Below are positions 9,193 through 18,636 of a DNA stretch of 64,000 bases, in pieces. The stretch spans positions 69,501-133,500 of the forward strand of contig NC_088303.1 of assembly GCF_032854445.1 (NCBI RefSeq), read 5' to 3'. How positions within the stretch are numbered: the stretch's first letter is position 1; each line of letters begins with the position of its first letter. This DNA comes from Liolophura sinensis (Eukaryota; Mollusca; Polyplacophora; Chitonida; Chitonidae). Under the pieces are notes generated by a model. The model searched no databases, was not told the DNA's origin, and saw nothing but the letters and a program-made list of their open reading frames with translations. The position numbers and the translations under genes were made by a program.

Positions 9193-9405
9193 CTAATTGT
9201 AAATTTTGATAGCCGCCAGCCCTTTGAACTCATCTAAGAAAGCTTTGAGCCTCCGCTGTCTTTTACGCGTCTGGACGCTATTATATCCGCAGGCCATGCA
9301 AAGCCGAAATCGGTTTTTAACACCCCGACCACAGCTGATACAGGGCTTGGTGCCAAGACCCTTGCGTAGACGGTTTAGGTGAACACCACAGTACTCCCCA
9401 GACAA
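9193..9405 (-). CDS. Small CxxC zinc-binding-like protein
   Basis: 70 residues with paired cysteines: CISCGRGVKNRFRLCMACGY gives CxxC-x10-CxxC, preceded by a Cys/His pair (CGVHLNR). The tail is basic (TRKRQRRLKAF). It resembles a small zinc-ribbon nucleic-acid-binding protein. The frame has no ATG: it starts at TTG 9403-9405 right after an in-frame TAA, so the start codon may be mutated. It ends 25 bp upstream of the polymerase-like start on the same strand. A remnant of its 3' end also occurs at 8030-8065. Confidence 0.5.
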   Translation of the reverse strand: MSGEYCGVHLNRLRKGLGTKPCISCGRGVKNRFRLCMACGYNSVQTRKRQRRLKAFLDEFKGLAAIKIYN

Positions 9406-9564
9406 CTCTTACCACAGAGCTCCGTGAAGCCGATGGGTAGCCACCGGCAATTATTGTAACCCTTTGGCATGTTGTTGTTGTATACACAATTGGTGTAGAA
9501 GCATATCTGAGCAATGGGTATGTCTAATAGAACCCCAGACGGGGCTGGGGGCCTCTATTTGTTT

Positions 9565-9668
9565 TGGGGGGCGTGCGCCAGAACTTTTGGACCTCGCCGG
9601 GAATGGGGGCTGGGAGCCTCTATTTGCCAAGGGGAGGGTGCGCCAGAATCCTCCTTCCCTATACTACT
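9565..9668 (+). repeat. Direct repeat flanking the polymerase/zinc-finger block (second copy at 8086-8176)
   Basis: Both copies contain, in order, GGGGGGCGTGCGCCAGAACTT, then GACCTCGC or GAACCTCGC, then GCCTCTATTTG, AAGGGGAGGGTG, GCCAGAA and CCCTATACTACT. Copy one spans about 8086-8176 and copy two 9565-9668. Further partial copies lie at 9541-9570 and 9693-9755. The repeat ends coincide with the truncation of the polymerase-like gene. It may be a subterminal repeat of the element or the scar of recombination. Confidence 0.6.
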
Positions 9669-9769
9669 ATGTTTATATCTTCTCACGAGAAGGAGCTGGG
9701 AGCCTCCTTTTGCCAAATGGAGGGTGCGCCAGGACTTCTATTTCCTATACTACTCGGGGACTAGGCGGC

Positions 9770-10325
9770 CCTTGGACTCTCGCATAGTTAGGCGGTGATA
9801 GTCAATCTGCCATTAGCCCCCAAAACATGAAAACTGGTCTACGGCCTTCTCTATATATAAAAATGATTTTGATCCAAAACAAATGTATATTGATTTGTAT
9901 GTCTTGTAATATGAACTTTTGTATATTTCACCATTTTTTTCACTACTTGTATTATCCTTGTCACACAGTATAATGTATATTAATGACACTGAAGTCATTC
10001 TTGTTTTTATTTTGTTGTCTTACATAAATTGTACTGTGATAATTATTAAAACTGACGGCCGAAAGAAACTTTACGGCTCCGTGAGTTAAATTTAAACAGC
10101 CTTTTCAGAAAATTAATACCTAATTATTGTAGGAAAACATTGTACGAAGCATATTTCCATCTGCGACAAGCGTCATATACGTCCACACGAATTTGTTTTG
10201 AGACAAGGAAGAAAATTGAAAAATCACCTGACCCATTGATGGCCGCAACTGCACATGCAATAAGTGTATAAAAACGTTACACACAGAGTGGGTTACTTGC
10301 ACACTGAATAAAAACCACCAAAGTA
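9770..10325. other. AT-rich spacer at the right border of the viral element
   Basis: Base composition drops sharply to AT-rich after about 9790, and coding density vanishes. I see no supported gene, and no clear inverted repeat matching the left part of the element, so the exact right end is uncertain. Confidence 0.5.
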
Positions 10326-11307
10326 ATGCCTTGACTGACTCCAGAACAACGCGAGAGGGCCCTGGGTATGGTATCCATGGGAGCCTCCCATGCCCACATT
10401 GCAAGGACCTTCGGCTGCTCTCGTGTAACTGTGTCAAACTTGATGCAACGTTACAGACAGGGCAGACATCGAACAGGCCAAGAACAGGCAGGCCTGGGGC
10501 AACTACGCCCAGAGCAGACGGGTACCTGCGCACCTTACACCTGAGGAAGTGCTCCCTGACAGTAATGTCATCGTCAATCAATGCCTTAGGTCACCGGGTC
10601 AGTCGGCAGACCGCGTCCAGGAGACTCATGGCTCACGGAATTAGGGCCTATCGACCATTCAGGGACAGTTGTTAACAGCCGAACATCGTCGCCAGAGGTT
10701 GCGATGGGCTCGAATTGTACGCCATTGGCAACGACGTGATTGGCAACGTGTTGTTTTCACGGATGAAAGCCACTTCTGCCTGTTCCGAGCCGATGGCAGA
10801 CAGCGAGTTTACCGTCGAAAAGGCGAGCGAATGACTGCATTAGGTGGTGGTACGGTTTGGTGGCGGCAGCGTGATGGTGTGGGGTGGGATTTGTGGAGAG
10901 GAACGGATACCACTGGTCACTACGGGAACCTAAAAGGTCAACGTTACGTGGATGAAATTCTACGTCCTGTTGTCCTGCCATTCCTTTAACACCAGCTGTA
11001 CCAGCATGACAATGCCAGGCGCTATACAGCTCGAGTTGTGCAGAACTTCCTGGGCGCCAACGACGTCAACGTCTTCCCGTGGCCTGCACGTTCCCCAGAT
11101 ATATCCCCCATAGAACACCTTTGGGATATCATTGGTCCTCAAGTAAGACAACGGCCACACCTTGCAGCCAACCGACAAGAACTGGCGTTCGCTCTCCAAG
11201 ATGAATGGCAACGAATCCCACGTCATCTTATCAGACGACAGACTTTTTCTATGCGTCGGAGAGTTTTTGCATGCATTGAAGCAAGGGGTGGCCACACGCG
11301 ATATTGC
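10326..11307 (+). pseudogene. Tc1-like transposase, multiply broken
   Basis: The coding trace begins at ATG 10326, whose third codon is TGA (10332-10334). It shows an HTH part (SHAHIARTFGCSRVTVSNLM) in frame 0, then GRPGATTPRADGYLRTLHLR in another frame. A frameshift near 10670 leads to a third frame with VFTDESHFCLFR (first catalytic Asp), a local frame slip near 10850-10900, a TAA at 10987-10989, then QHDNARRYTA (second Asp) and WPARSPDISPIEHLWD (Glu). Spacing of the last two acidic residues is 34, the DD34E of Tc1. It is clearly related to the intact copy at 15095-16123 but diverged. At least five lesions make it dead. I could not find matching terminal inverted repeats. Confidence 0.85.
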
Positions 11308-12422
11308 TTGGTTTTGATATTTACTAATTTTAAAAATAATCAGCCTTTTGTATCCTCTGCCCATTGTTAACCAAGATGGAATGGCTATCTTTCTACACCT
11401 GCTCTGTTCGTTCACTTGTAAAATGATTTGAGGGCTGCTTTTTCCGTTCTCACTCAAGACTTTGGTCTTTTCAATATATTAAACTTCAGTCATCCTGTTT
11501 TTTGGTTTGGCAAAATAAATTGATTTAAACTCTTTGTAAAGTATTTTTTGTGCGTCAGTTCAGTTACGATGAAAAAAATGTTTCAAATTTGCGGAGCAAA
11601 TTGTTTTCCGCTTCAGGAGTATATAAAGCAAGTTCATTTCATTACTGATTGGAAATCCTGGGTTGTTTAGGTAAGTAACCAACTAGCCCTCAATTAACAT
11701 TATGTGTTTAATCAAATATAGTATACAATACGTATACAAATATACATGTTTCTACCGCATATTATTGTTATATTTATGGCATTTGTAAATTCTGAATTAT
11801 ATGTATATATTAATAAATGAACTTCATTTCATTACTGATTGGCAACCCTGTGTTGTTTAGTATTTCAAACCATTACCATTACCTCTCAGACCAATAACAG
11901 TAGGAAAGCAAAAATACCAAATTAAGATAACGAAATATCACACAATAATCATAAAAAAGACTTATCAAAATATTCAAATAATCAGAAAAAAAAAACATGT
12001 TAGTGTCTGAATTGATGTCCGTGTAAGTTGTTTTGTGTGGAGTGATGATACTGTAACTCCCAACATCCTGCTGTCTGACGTCCAAAATTAAGATCATAAA
12101 ATTCTGAAAAGAAAACATGTCAATAGATCAATAAAAAATGTTTACGATTGATCATTGTATGATGCGAGGAGAAATTACTCTTAAACGAAAGATTCTACTA
12201 CAAAAATAACATGCGATCCCAACGACATACTTATGATACTATGGACAACAACAATTTGCTCATTGTTTTATACGGTCTACCTTTCCCACCTACTGTTTTA
12301 CTTTCCTTTTTTCAATTCTCCTAGAAGCTCAGTCAACTTCCAGCACCCGTAATTAGGCATTTGAGCTACCATTTATATGCTACCGAGTTAAACCAAAAGA
12401 CACGAACACGAATAATCCGACT
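11308..12422. other. AT-rich non-coding stretch with a 38-bp direct repeat
   Basis: Nothing coding is supported. A 38-bp near-identical sequence (TTCATTTCATTACTGATTGG...GTTGTTTAG) occurs at 11633-11670 and again at 11823-11860, flanking about 150 bp of AT-rich DNA. It could be a small duplication or the ends of a short non-autonomous element. Confidence 0.45.
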
Positions 12423-12511
12423 TCCCTAGTCTACAAGGTTTGGACCCGCTCCCTAGTCTACATTATGAATTTGGACCCGCTCCCTAGTCTACATTATGAA
12501 TTTGGACCCGC
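12423..12511. repeat. Short tandem repeat, 31-bp unit, three copies
   Basis: Three consecutive copies of a unit starting TCCCTAGTCTACA and ending TTTGGACCCGC; the first copy is 27 bp, the next two 31 bp. Confidence 0.9.
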
Positions 12512-12975
12512 TCGCTGGTGCTGCCACCTTTCGTCTGTAGCTTACGAGTCCCCCACTGCATCCAGGATCTCGTTGGCTCCGATTGCTAGGGAGCTGGTTG
12601 ACTGCCGCTGTTGACTAATGAGGTCGGTTATTCAAATCCACCTCTGTTCAGCTGTGACCTATAGTCAGTTACCAGCTGAAGATGAATCGAATGTTTCTGT
12701 TAAAATTAAGATATTATTTTTCTGAGTGAGTGAAGCCAGCTCGCGCAAACAGTCACGGAGGAAGGCGCTAATATTACGATTTGCATTGTCAATTTAGAAC
12801 GCTGTATACCAGGCTGTTACAGAGGTGAAAGGCAAACATACCATTTGACAAGCCTTGCTGACTAATAGGTTGTGGTGTACTCATGCAATCATATAGGCCT
12901 ATGACAATTCTTTACCATTATCAAATGTCTGTCAGCAACTTTACAGAAAAAGCAATGCTCGGATTTTGCACATTC
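12512..12975. other. Non-coding, nothing recognised
   Basis: No supported gene or clear repeat was found in this stretch. Confidence 0.5.
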
Positions 12976-13205
12976 ATCATGCAGTCGGTTAAATGTGTGG
13001 TGATCCAGAGTTTTTACAACTCTATATTAAACAGGTTTCATGTGTACACCTAGACACGTTCACGGGTATATCAGACAGGTTCACGTATGGATCATGCAGT
13101 CGGTTAAATGTGTGGCGATCCAGAGTTTTTACAACTCTATATTAAACAGGTTTCATGTGTACACCTAGACACGTTCACGGGTATATCAGACAGGTTCACG
13201 TGTGG
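12976..13205. repeat. Tandem duplication of a 115-bp unit
   Basis: The segment starting ATCATGCAGTCGGTTAAATG at 12976 recurs at 13091 with only a few differences, through TCAGACAGGTTCACGT. Period 115 bp, two copies. The near identity suggests a recent duplication. Confidence 0.9.
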
Positions 13206-13510
13206 ATCAGACATGTGTATCTGACATTTCAGGTCATCTGAACATACAGATCTAACCAGGGCTCTATATGGTTCTATCCATTACTCCTCGACATCTCAAA
13301 CCCGGTGTATGATATGAGGAAAATCCATAGACATTCTGTTATTTATATCTCATTGACTGGTGTTACATTTGAAATGTGATTGTGTGAAATGTGACTGCAA
13401 TGAGTATATTTACGTGTCGAGTTCTAAAATCGTGACAAAACTGATTATTCAGGAAAACATCTAAGACGAACGATACACAACATTGTCACATTTAGCACTG
13501 GACGTTGAAC

Positions 13511-13790
13511 TTTGTGTCTTCCTACATGCTTTATGCATGTCTGACATTTTTGTGTCTTCCTACATGTTTTATGCATGTCTAACATTTTGATATCTTCCTA
13601 CATGTTTTATGCATGTCTGACATTTTTGTGTCTTCCTACATGTTTTATGCATACCTGACATTTTTGTGTTTTCCTAACTGGTTAATGCATGTCTGACATT
13701 TTTGTGTCTTCCTACATGTTTTATGCATACCTGACATTTTTGTGTTTTCCTAACTGGTTTATGCATGTCTGACATTTTTGTGTCTTCCAG
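13511..13790. repeat. Minisatellite, about 37-bp unit, seven to eight copies
   Basis: Repeated TTTGTGTCTTCCTACATG followed by TTTTATGCATGTCTGACAT. Two copies carry the variant CCTAACTGGTTTATGC. The array ends where the LTR-like relic starts. Confidence 0.85.
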
Positions 13791-13794
13791 TTAC

Positions 13795-14400
13795 AGAGCC
13801 AAGTAACACAATATTCATGTTAGGCAAACTATGCCTAACTTGGTCTAAATCTCCTGCACTCAGTCCAGCACCAACTGACAGATGAGGAGTAGTACTTGAC
13901 GGCGCTTGTCGAGAAGGTGCATCCATTTCACTTCTTTCCGCATGGACTGGAATTGGAGACGTTCTTTCCCGTTCACCAAGGAAATCAATTGGTCCGGCGT
14001 CCTATAACGAATCAGTCGTCACCCGCCGACGTCTTTTGAGTCAAGTTTCTTGTCAGAAATGATCCACTATCGTCTTCTTCTCTGTCCCTACTGAGCAATG
14101 TTCACGCAGTGCGCTATGCACAGTTAGCGGTTCAAACCAATCTACACTGCGTCACCGACGATCGGTCCCACCGCTGCCACCAAGTGTGTTACGGAGCCAG
14201 GTAACACAATATTATAAGGATCGTGCATAAAGCCTAATTCCCAGCGACAGACTTGTTTTGAACAGGGGCTCCCGAGATTGATAGACGAACCAGAGCGCAC
14301 TGGATAAGTCTGCGACAGTTTATTGAAAACATATACAGAGAGGTAATGCACACGCACCGGCAAAATAATACAAGCATTTAACAATAATACGGAAACATAA
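13795..14400 (-). mobile_element. Possible Gypsy-like LTR and primer-binding-site relic
   Basis: On the minus strand, a sequence ending TTACCTGGCTCCGTAACAC (14188-14212) is followed by GGTGGCAGCGGTGGGACC. I recognise the latter as resembling the primer-binding site that follows the 5' LTR of many Gypsy elements. The same LTR-end string recurs in the same orientation at about 13793-13817, as expected for a second LTR end. The roughly 370 bp between them has no gag or pol coding, so nearly all of the element would be deleted. The right LTR border was not found. The assignment is tentative. Confidence 0.35.
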
Positions 14401-14499
14401 CATTACCCACGCCTCTAAACCAGTCTCGTCCCGAGGCTGGCTCGGGCAATGCTACCGTAGCAGAACAAGATTCAAATTCAGTAATTAATATTCATGGTA

Positions 14500-14849
14500 A
14501 TTACACCTCGAGTTTTCAAAATTTACAATGTCCACTCATATTCCTCCCATTCCACGGTCTTCGTGTGTCTCCTCATGATCCCATGATCAACTTCAAATAG
14601 CGCTCTGTGGTTTCACCATCCTCTTGACAGGCTGGGCAAGTTGGTGTAGAATTTTGGATTATAGTTGATAGATGTGCTTTGAGCCCTGTTTTCCCTAGTC
14701 TCAGGCGTGATATGTTTTTGTCATCTTGGCTATTCAAATCGGAACGAATTTAATTTTGTAATCGTTCCGTCTAATATTTTATAGTGTCACCGTCCGCGGG
14801 ATTCCTCTTTCCACTGCTTGTTAATTTGGGTATTGATCAGTGTATATAA
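14500..14849 (-). pseudogene. Non-LTR retrotransposon ORF2, C-terminal part, left of the Tc1 insertion
   Basis: The minus-strand translation, in more than one frame, gives INTQINKQWKEESRGR and then a Cys-rich motif of the form RLRLGKTGLKAHL followed by PTCPACQEDGETTERYL. This is typical of the region after the RNase H domain in Jockey/I/R1-like elements. Stops and frameshifts are frequent. It continues the reading of 16361-17293, from which it is separated by the Tc1 element. Confidence 0.65.
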
Positions 14850-14876
14850 ACTACCGGGCAAAAGAAACGTATAACC
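14850..14876 (+). repeat. Left terminal inverted repeat of the Tc1 element
   Basis: Begins ACTACCGGGCAAAAGAAACG and is complementary to 16334-16360 with one difference. Confidence 0.88.
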
Positions 14877-15094
14877 TTGTTCAGCACCACAAGAAAGACA
14901 AAGAAAGACAGACAGTATCAACATGATAAGCATTATATTGCAATAAACCATTTTCCAAGTTCTGTTCAAAAATTCAAAGCCATATGGATATTACACTTGC
15001 TGTCACGCCGAGTAAAGAAGGCATGGGGTAAATCTGAAAAATTACACAAATGCAAGTAAAGGGACTCCCTTAAAAAGGTGTACCTAATGTCCTA

Positions 15095-16123
15095 TCATGT
15101 CATAAGACAGATCGTTAGTAGCGTGTGAGCACCCATTGCATCAATTAAAGCCAAAATACGTCTCCTCATGGAAGTCGTCAGCCGCCGGATGACGTCATCA
15201 GGAATTCTGTCCCACTCCTCAAATAAAGCCTGTTCGAGCTGTTGCCTGTTTTGTTGGGGAGGGACGCGTTGTTTCAGACGTCGATCAAGATGATCCCACA
15301 GATGCTCTAAGGGATTCATGTCTGGCGATCGTGCTGGCCAAGGCAGTACGTTGACATCAACGGTGTCCAGATAATTTAGTACAACTCTGGCGGTATGAGG
15401 TCGTGCATTGTCCTGCTGCAAAAGGATACCCCTTTGCTGTTGATGCACGAATGGCACCACAACAGGTTCCAATATTTCATCTCGGTATCTTTGGCCAGTC
15501 AGACTTCCCTGGATGATGACCAATCTCGTTCTCACCTGTCCACAAATTCCGCCCCATACAAGCGCCCCACCAGCACCAAAAGGGTGGACATTCTGAATGC
15601 AGTTTTGTGCCAATCGCTCTCCCCTGCGTCGATACACACGAATTCGATAATCATTTCTGAAGAGGTTATATCGGCTTTCATCAGTGAATAGCACCATTTC
15701 CCAGTCTCGTCGCTGCCATCGACGTACAACTCTTGCCCAACGCAGCCTGTTTAGACGGTGTAGAGGAGTCAATGCCATTCCACGGAAGGGGCGATAGGCT
15801 CTGATACCACTCACGCGGAGTAGTCGTAAGACTGTGCGTCTGCTGATGGGGTGTCCCAGTGCCGTTTCCACCATTGACGTCGCCGTCACAAACTGGTTAC
15901 GCAGGTGGATTGTGCGGATGTACCGGTCTTCGCCAGGCGTTGTAGCACTTGGCCTGCCCGATCTTGGACGATCTTGTGTCCTACCTGTTAGGCAGTAACG
16001 ACCCAACAGTCTGCTGATGGTGGCTTGACTGCAATTGAATGTTCTGGCAATGTGGTGTTGTCTGGCCCCCATGTCGGCCATACCAGTGGCTCTATCACGT
16101 TCTGCTTGTGTGAGTCTCGGCAT
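15095..16123 (-). CDS. Tc1-like transposase, intact, 342 residues
   Basis: A cut-and-paste transposase acting in the nucleus on its own terminal inverted repeats. The N-terminal part has two helix-turn-helix units (HHIARTFNCSQATISRLL at about 23-40, then PISRRTVLRLLRVSGIRAY at about 92-110) joined by a GRPS hook (GRPSATTPGEDRYIRTIHLR). The catalytic domain shows D148 (VLFTDESRYNLF), D238 (QQDNARPHTA) and E273 (SPDMNPLEHLW), with exactly 34 residues between the last two: DD34E. VWGGI, the usual mid-domain motif, is at about 189-193. Length is normal for Tc1 and the ATG at 16123 gives a canonical start (MPRLTQAERD). There are no stops or frameshifts, so it could still be active. A diverged, dead relative lies at 10326-11307. 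Confidence 0.93.
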   Translation of the reverse strand: MPRLTQAERDRATGMADMGARQHHIARTFNCSQATISRLLGRYCLTGRTQDRPRSGRPSATTPGEDRYIRTIHLRNQFVTATSMVETALGHPISRRTVLRLLRVSGIRAYRPFRGMALTPLHRLNRLRWARVVRRWQRRDWEMVLFTDESRYNLFRNDYRIRVYRRRGERLAQNCIQNVHPFGAGGALVWGGICGQVRTRLVIIQGSLTGQRYRDEILEPVVVPFVHQQQRGILLQQDNARPHTARVVLNYLDTVDVNVLPWPARSPDMNPLEHLWDHLDRRLKQRVPPQQNRQQLEQALFEEWDRIPDDVIRRLTTSMRRRILALIDAMGAHTLLTICLMT

Positions 16124-16333
16124 CTCTTAGATGTTTTTTATGGTATTGCACCCTTACCATGTGCTACATCGGCATTTATACGGCGGTCATTATCGAGAAT
16201 TTTCAACAGGGCCCGAAACTCTATTTTTTCGATTTTTCAAGTGACGTGTACACAGGGTGGTTATGTGCAAACGTATTCGCACAACGTTCAAACTCATTCA
16301 ACTTATTTTTCCATAGAAAAAACTGCATTTCAA

Positions 16334-16360
16334 AGTTATACGTTTCTTTTGCCCGGTAGT
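16334..16360 (-). repeat. Right terminal inverted repeat of the Tc1 element
   Basis: Mirror of 14850-14876; ends in GCCCGGTAGT at 16360. Confidence 0.88.
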
Positions 16361-17293
16361 ATATTTCAGTTTGCCTCAGGGGGACGTCTATATCTTGTTG
16401 ATATTTCTGTAGGCTCGATTTTGCTGCCTGATCTGCAATTTCATTTCTCCGAATATTAACGTGCCCTGGAACCCATACTAGAGTCAGTTCGGTTTTTTGT
16501 TTCCGTAGTTTGTTAGTTAGCGAGATTATTTCTTGTTGGTGGTCTGGTCTGCTCTCAGATTTGGAGTTTTGGATGGAAATTAATCCGCTGAGGGAGTCGC
16601 TTAGTATGGCTACTCGGTTTGGTTTGTTCTCAAGAATCTATTGTAGTGCCAATGTAATTGCAACTAATTCACTAGTATAAACGGAGAGGTGGTTGGGTAG
16701 TTTATAGTTTTTAACTATGTTTAGGTCTGGTATTGCAAATGATGATCCAGTGTGACCCTGCACATTTTTAGATCCGTCAGTATATATTTTTAGATGACCG
16801 TTGTAGTGTTTGTGGAAGTGTCCTAAGGCTTGAGCTTTGATATGTACTGGGTTTTCCAGTTTTGAAATTTGGTCGTGGAGTGCAGTGTCTATTTGGGGAG
16901 TTTGCAATAACCACGGCGGTTGTTGTTGATATGCGTTTTCTTGTTGCTTTGGCAAGGCAGTGTTATATTTGCAAAGTAGTCTGTTGATTTCATATCCTAT
17001 TTGGGGCTGAGTGTTCTGTCCATTTTTTCCCAGATATTTTAGATTAGATTGTGACATGGATGTGTATTACCGTAAGAGCTTCTTTTTCCTGCGTATTTGA
17101 GGGTTAGTTGTTCTCTTCTAAGGTGAAGGCGTTTTTCAAGTGTTTCTACTTGGAGACTGCAAAGCCAAGTGCCTTTGAAGGCTCCTGTTGCTACCTTTAA
17201 GGCAGAATATTGGATACTATCAATTCGCTGTAGTAACGTTTTGCACGCGGATTGACAGACTATTGCACCATGATCCCACTTGTTCGAATACAC
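16361..17293 (-). pseudogene. Non-LTR retrotransposon ORF2: reverse-transcriptase end and RNase H, broken
   Basis: Minus strand, 5' part (17293-17039): LLQRIDSIQYSALKVATGAF and VETLEKRLHLRREQLTLKYA, typical of the segment after the RT domain in Jockey/I-like elements. The next frame (17057-16638) contains an RNase H domain: LKIYTDGSK (first Asp) and VYTSELVAITLALQ (Glu). After an in-frame TAG at 16636-16638 it continues with AILSDSLSGLISIQ (Asp) and LVWVPGHVNIRRNEIADQAA (His, Asp). A frameshift near 17050, the TAG and the missing upstream RT make it dead. It is split by the Tc1 insertion at 16360. Confidence 0.8.
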
Positions 17294-18345
17294 ACTGCAG
17301 TCACAAACGCATGTATGGAAATGTACCCCATATTATCCTCCGCAAACATGTAGTAATGTGTGTGGACTAGCAGCAATAATAGAATTCTGTGCCCTATAGC
17401 CTAAATTTGTTCCTACAATTAGTCCACAAAAACCTCCCTAAAGAAATAAATTCGCTAAACATAAACTACTTTAAAGCATATTACAAACTCTTCCACATTG
17501 TTGAGAAAAGTAATAACTGAATGGATCATGTCATCAGAAATTCACATTGCGCTGCTATTTCAGGCAACAGTAACCAGCAGTACACAGGCTTTATCAAATA
17601 ATAAACATAAATAATAGAGAGTTAATAATAACTTAATAAAGTTAAAAATACAAGTACATCTAATACTAGGTGTGTAGACCGACAACAAAAGCTCGAAACT
17701 ATGAGCAGCACCATTTACCCTATGACAAGTGCCTTGATATATACTTAAAGACTAAACCAAGATTGATTTTCACATCTAGGGAAAACAAAATTTGCATAAT
17801 TCTCTTGCCTAAAAACACCAATAAGACCATAATTTATAAGTTTAAATGTAACATCTTCGGACGAGAAGATTCCAGTCTTTATAGCAAAGTCTTGAAATTA
17901 GGTAAGTCTTGAAGAGCTGAATGCATACAATATGGCAAACAATAGTGATAAAACTGATAACTCAAAACTCAATGTACCTCTACTTTTGAACGTGACAAGG
18001 TAACTGGAAATGAAAACAACACAACCAGCAAACAGACTAAATCACATGGGTGGGAAGAAATTGGTGAAATCAAAGTCGAACAAGACATGAAACATTATTT
18101 TGTTAAATTTAAGTTTGATGTCCGGAAACATTACAAAATACATAGCAGTGTATTACCAATATCAAGGTAAAAATATAACAGTTAAAGTATCGGTCACAAA
18201 CAGTCCCAAATGGGGACAATCACATCGATAGGATGAAAGTTATATGTGTAAACCAAACTCACATAAGCTAAACGAAAACATAGCTGTGGTAAGTTTATAT
18301 GTCCAGTGTTCTGGATAGTCACAACAAGGTAGAGCAGATTGTGAT
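17294..18345. other. Mostly non-coding, possibly decayed coding sequence
   Basis: A frame at 17670-17912 (for example LPYDKCLDIYLKTKPRLIFT) and an island near 18075-18160 look protein-like but have no start, splice or family support. I cannot assign a gene. Confidence 0.3.
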
Positions 18346-18636
18346 TTGCTTCTCGCCTCTCTTAGCGAGAATGAACAGTTATTACATCGTTCTGGTTATT
18401 GCCATAATTTAGTAAATGAAAATGTCTGTACAAAGTGTAATACTAGCCAAAGCCAGCAATGGTACAGTAATAATGGTGATAATCCTACGTGTACTGCTTG
18501 TTACATGTACTTTAAGAAATGTAACAAACCACGACCAATAACTACAAATTCTACAACAGGATGCACATACCATGCACATTTAGACTGTAAATGGAAAATC
18601 AAATGTGAGCCATTTTCTAATGATTTCAATACCTGA
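18346..18636 (+). pseudogene. Coding relic with a GATA-type zinc finger motif
   Basis: The frame contains CTKCNTSQSQQWY, then NPTCTACYMYFKKCNKPRP. The cysteines (residues 28, 31, 49, 52; DNA 18427-18501) fit C-x2-C-x17-C-x2-C, exactly the GATA finger spacing, and the conserved Trp, the second CxxC followed by a Tyr and the final RP are also in place. The frame starts at TTG, not ATG, after a non-coding stretch, and ends in TGA at 18634-18636. No clear splice sites were found. It could be an exon of a divergent gene or a decayed gene copy. DNA binding is inferred only from the motif. Confidence 0.45.

Larger units (their letters stand above)
1..9790. mobile_element. Decayed Polinton/adintovirus-like endogenous viral element (left end outside window)
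   Basis: About a dozen closely packed intronless genes on both strands, with short spacers and overlapping ends, unlike the sparse DNA to the right. Recognisable parts are an FtsK/HerA-type packaging ATPase, a major capsid protein, penton-like minor capsid genes and the N-terminal region of a probable protein-primed DNA polymerase B. This gene set is typical of Polintons/adintoviruses. Base composition is also more GC-rich than the flanking AT-rich DNA. Almost every gene has at least one stop or frameshift, so it is inactive. No integrase, no adenovirus-type protease and no terminal inverted repeat were recognised; the element may continue left of base 1. Naming the exact clade is inference from family resemblance. 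Confidence 0.72.
14850..16360 (-). mobile_element. Intact Tc1-like DNA transposon nested in a retrotransposon
   Basis: About 1.5 kb. The left end ACTACCGGGCAAAAGAAACG (from 14850) is mirrored at the right end, where TTTCTTTTGCCCGGTAGT ends at 16360, giving terminal inverted repeats of about 27 bp with one mismatch. Inside is one uninterrupted transposase on the minus strand. The right flank shows TA at 16360-16361, the expected Tc1 target dinucleotide; the left flank reads AA, so one target copy may be mutated. Flanking DNA on both sides belongs to one retrotransposon ORF, which fixes the insertion boundaries independently. Confidence 0.88.
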
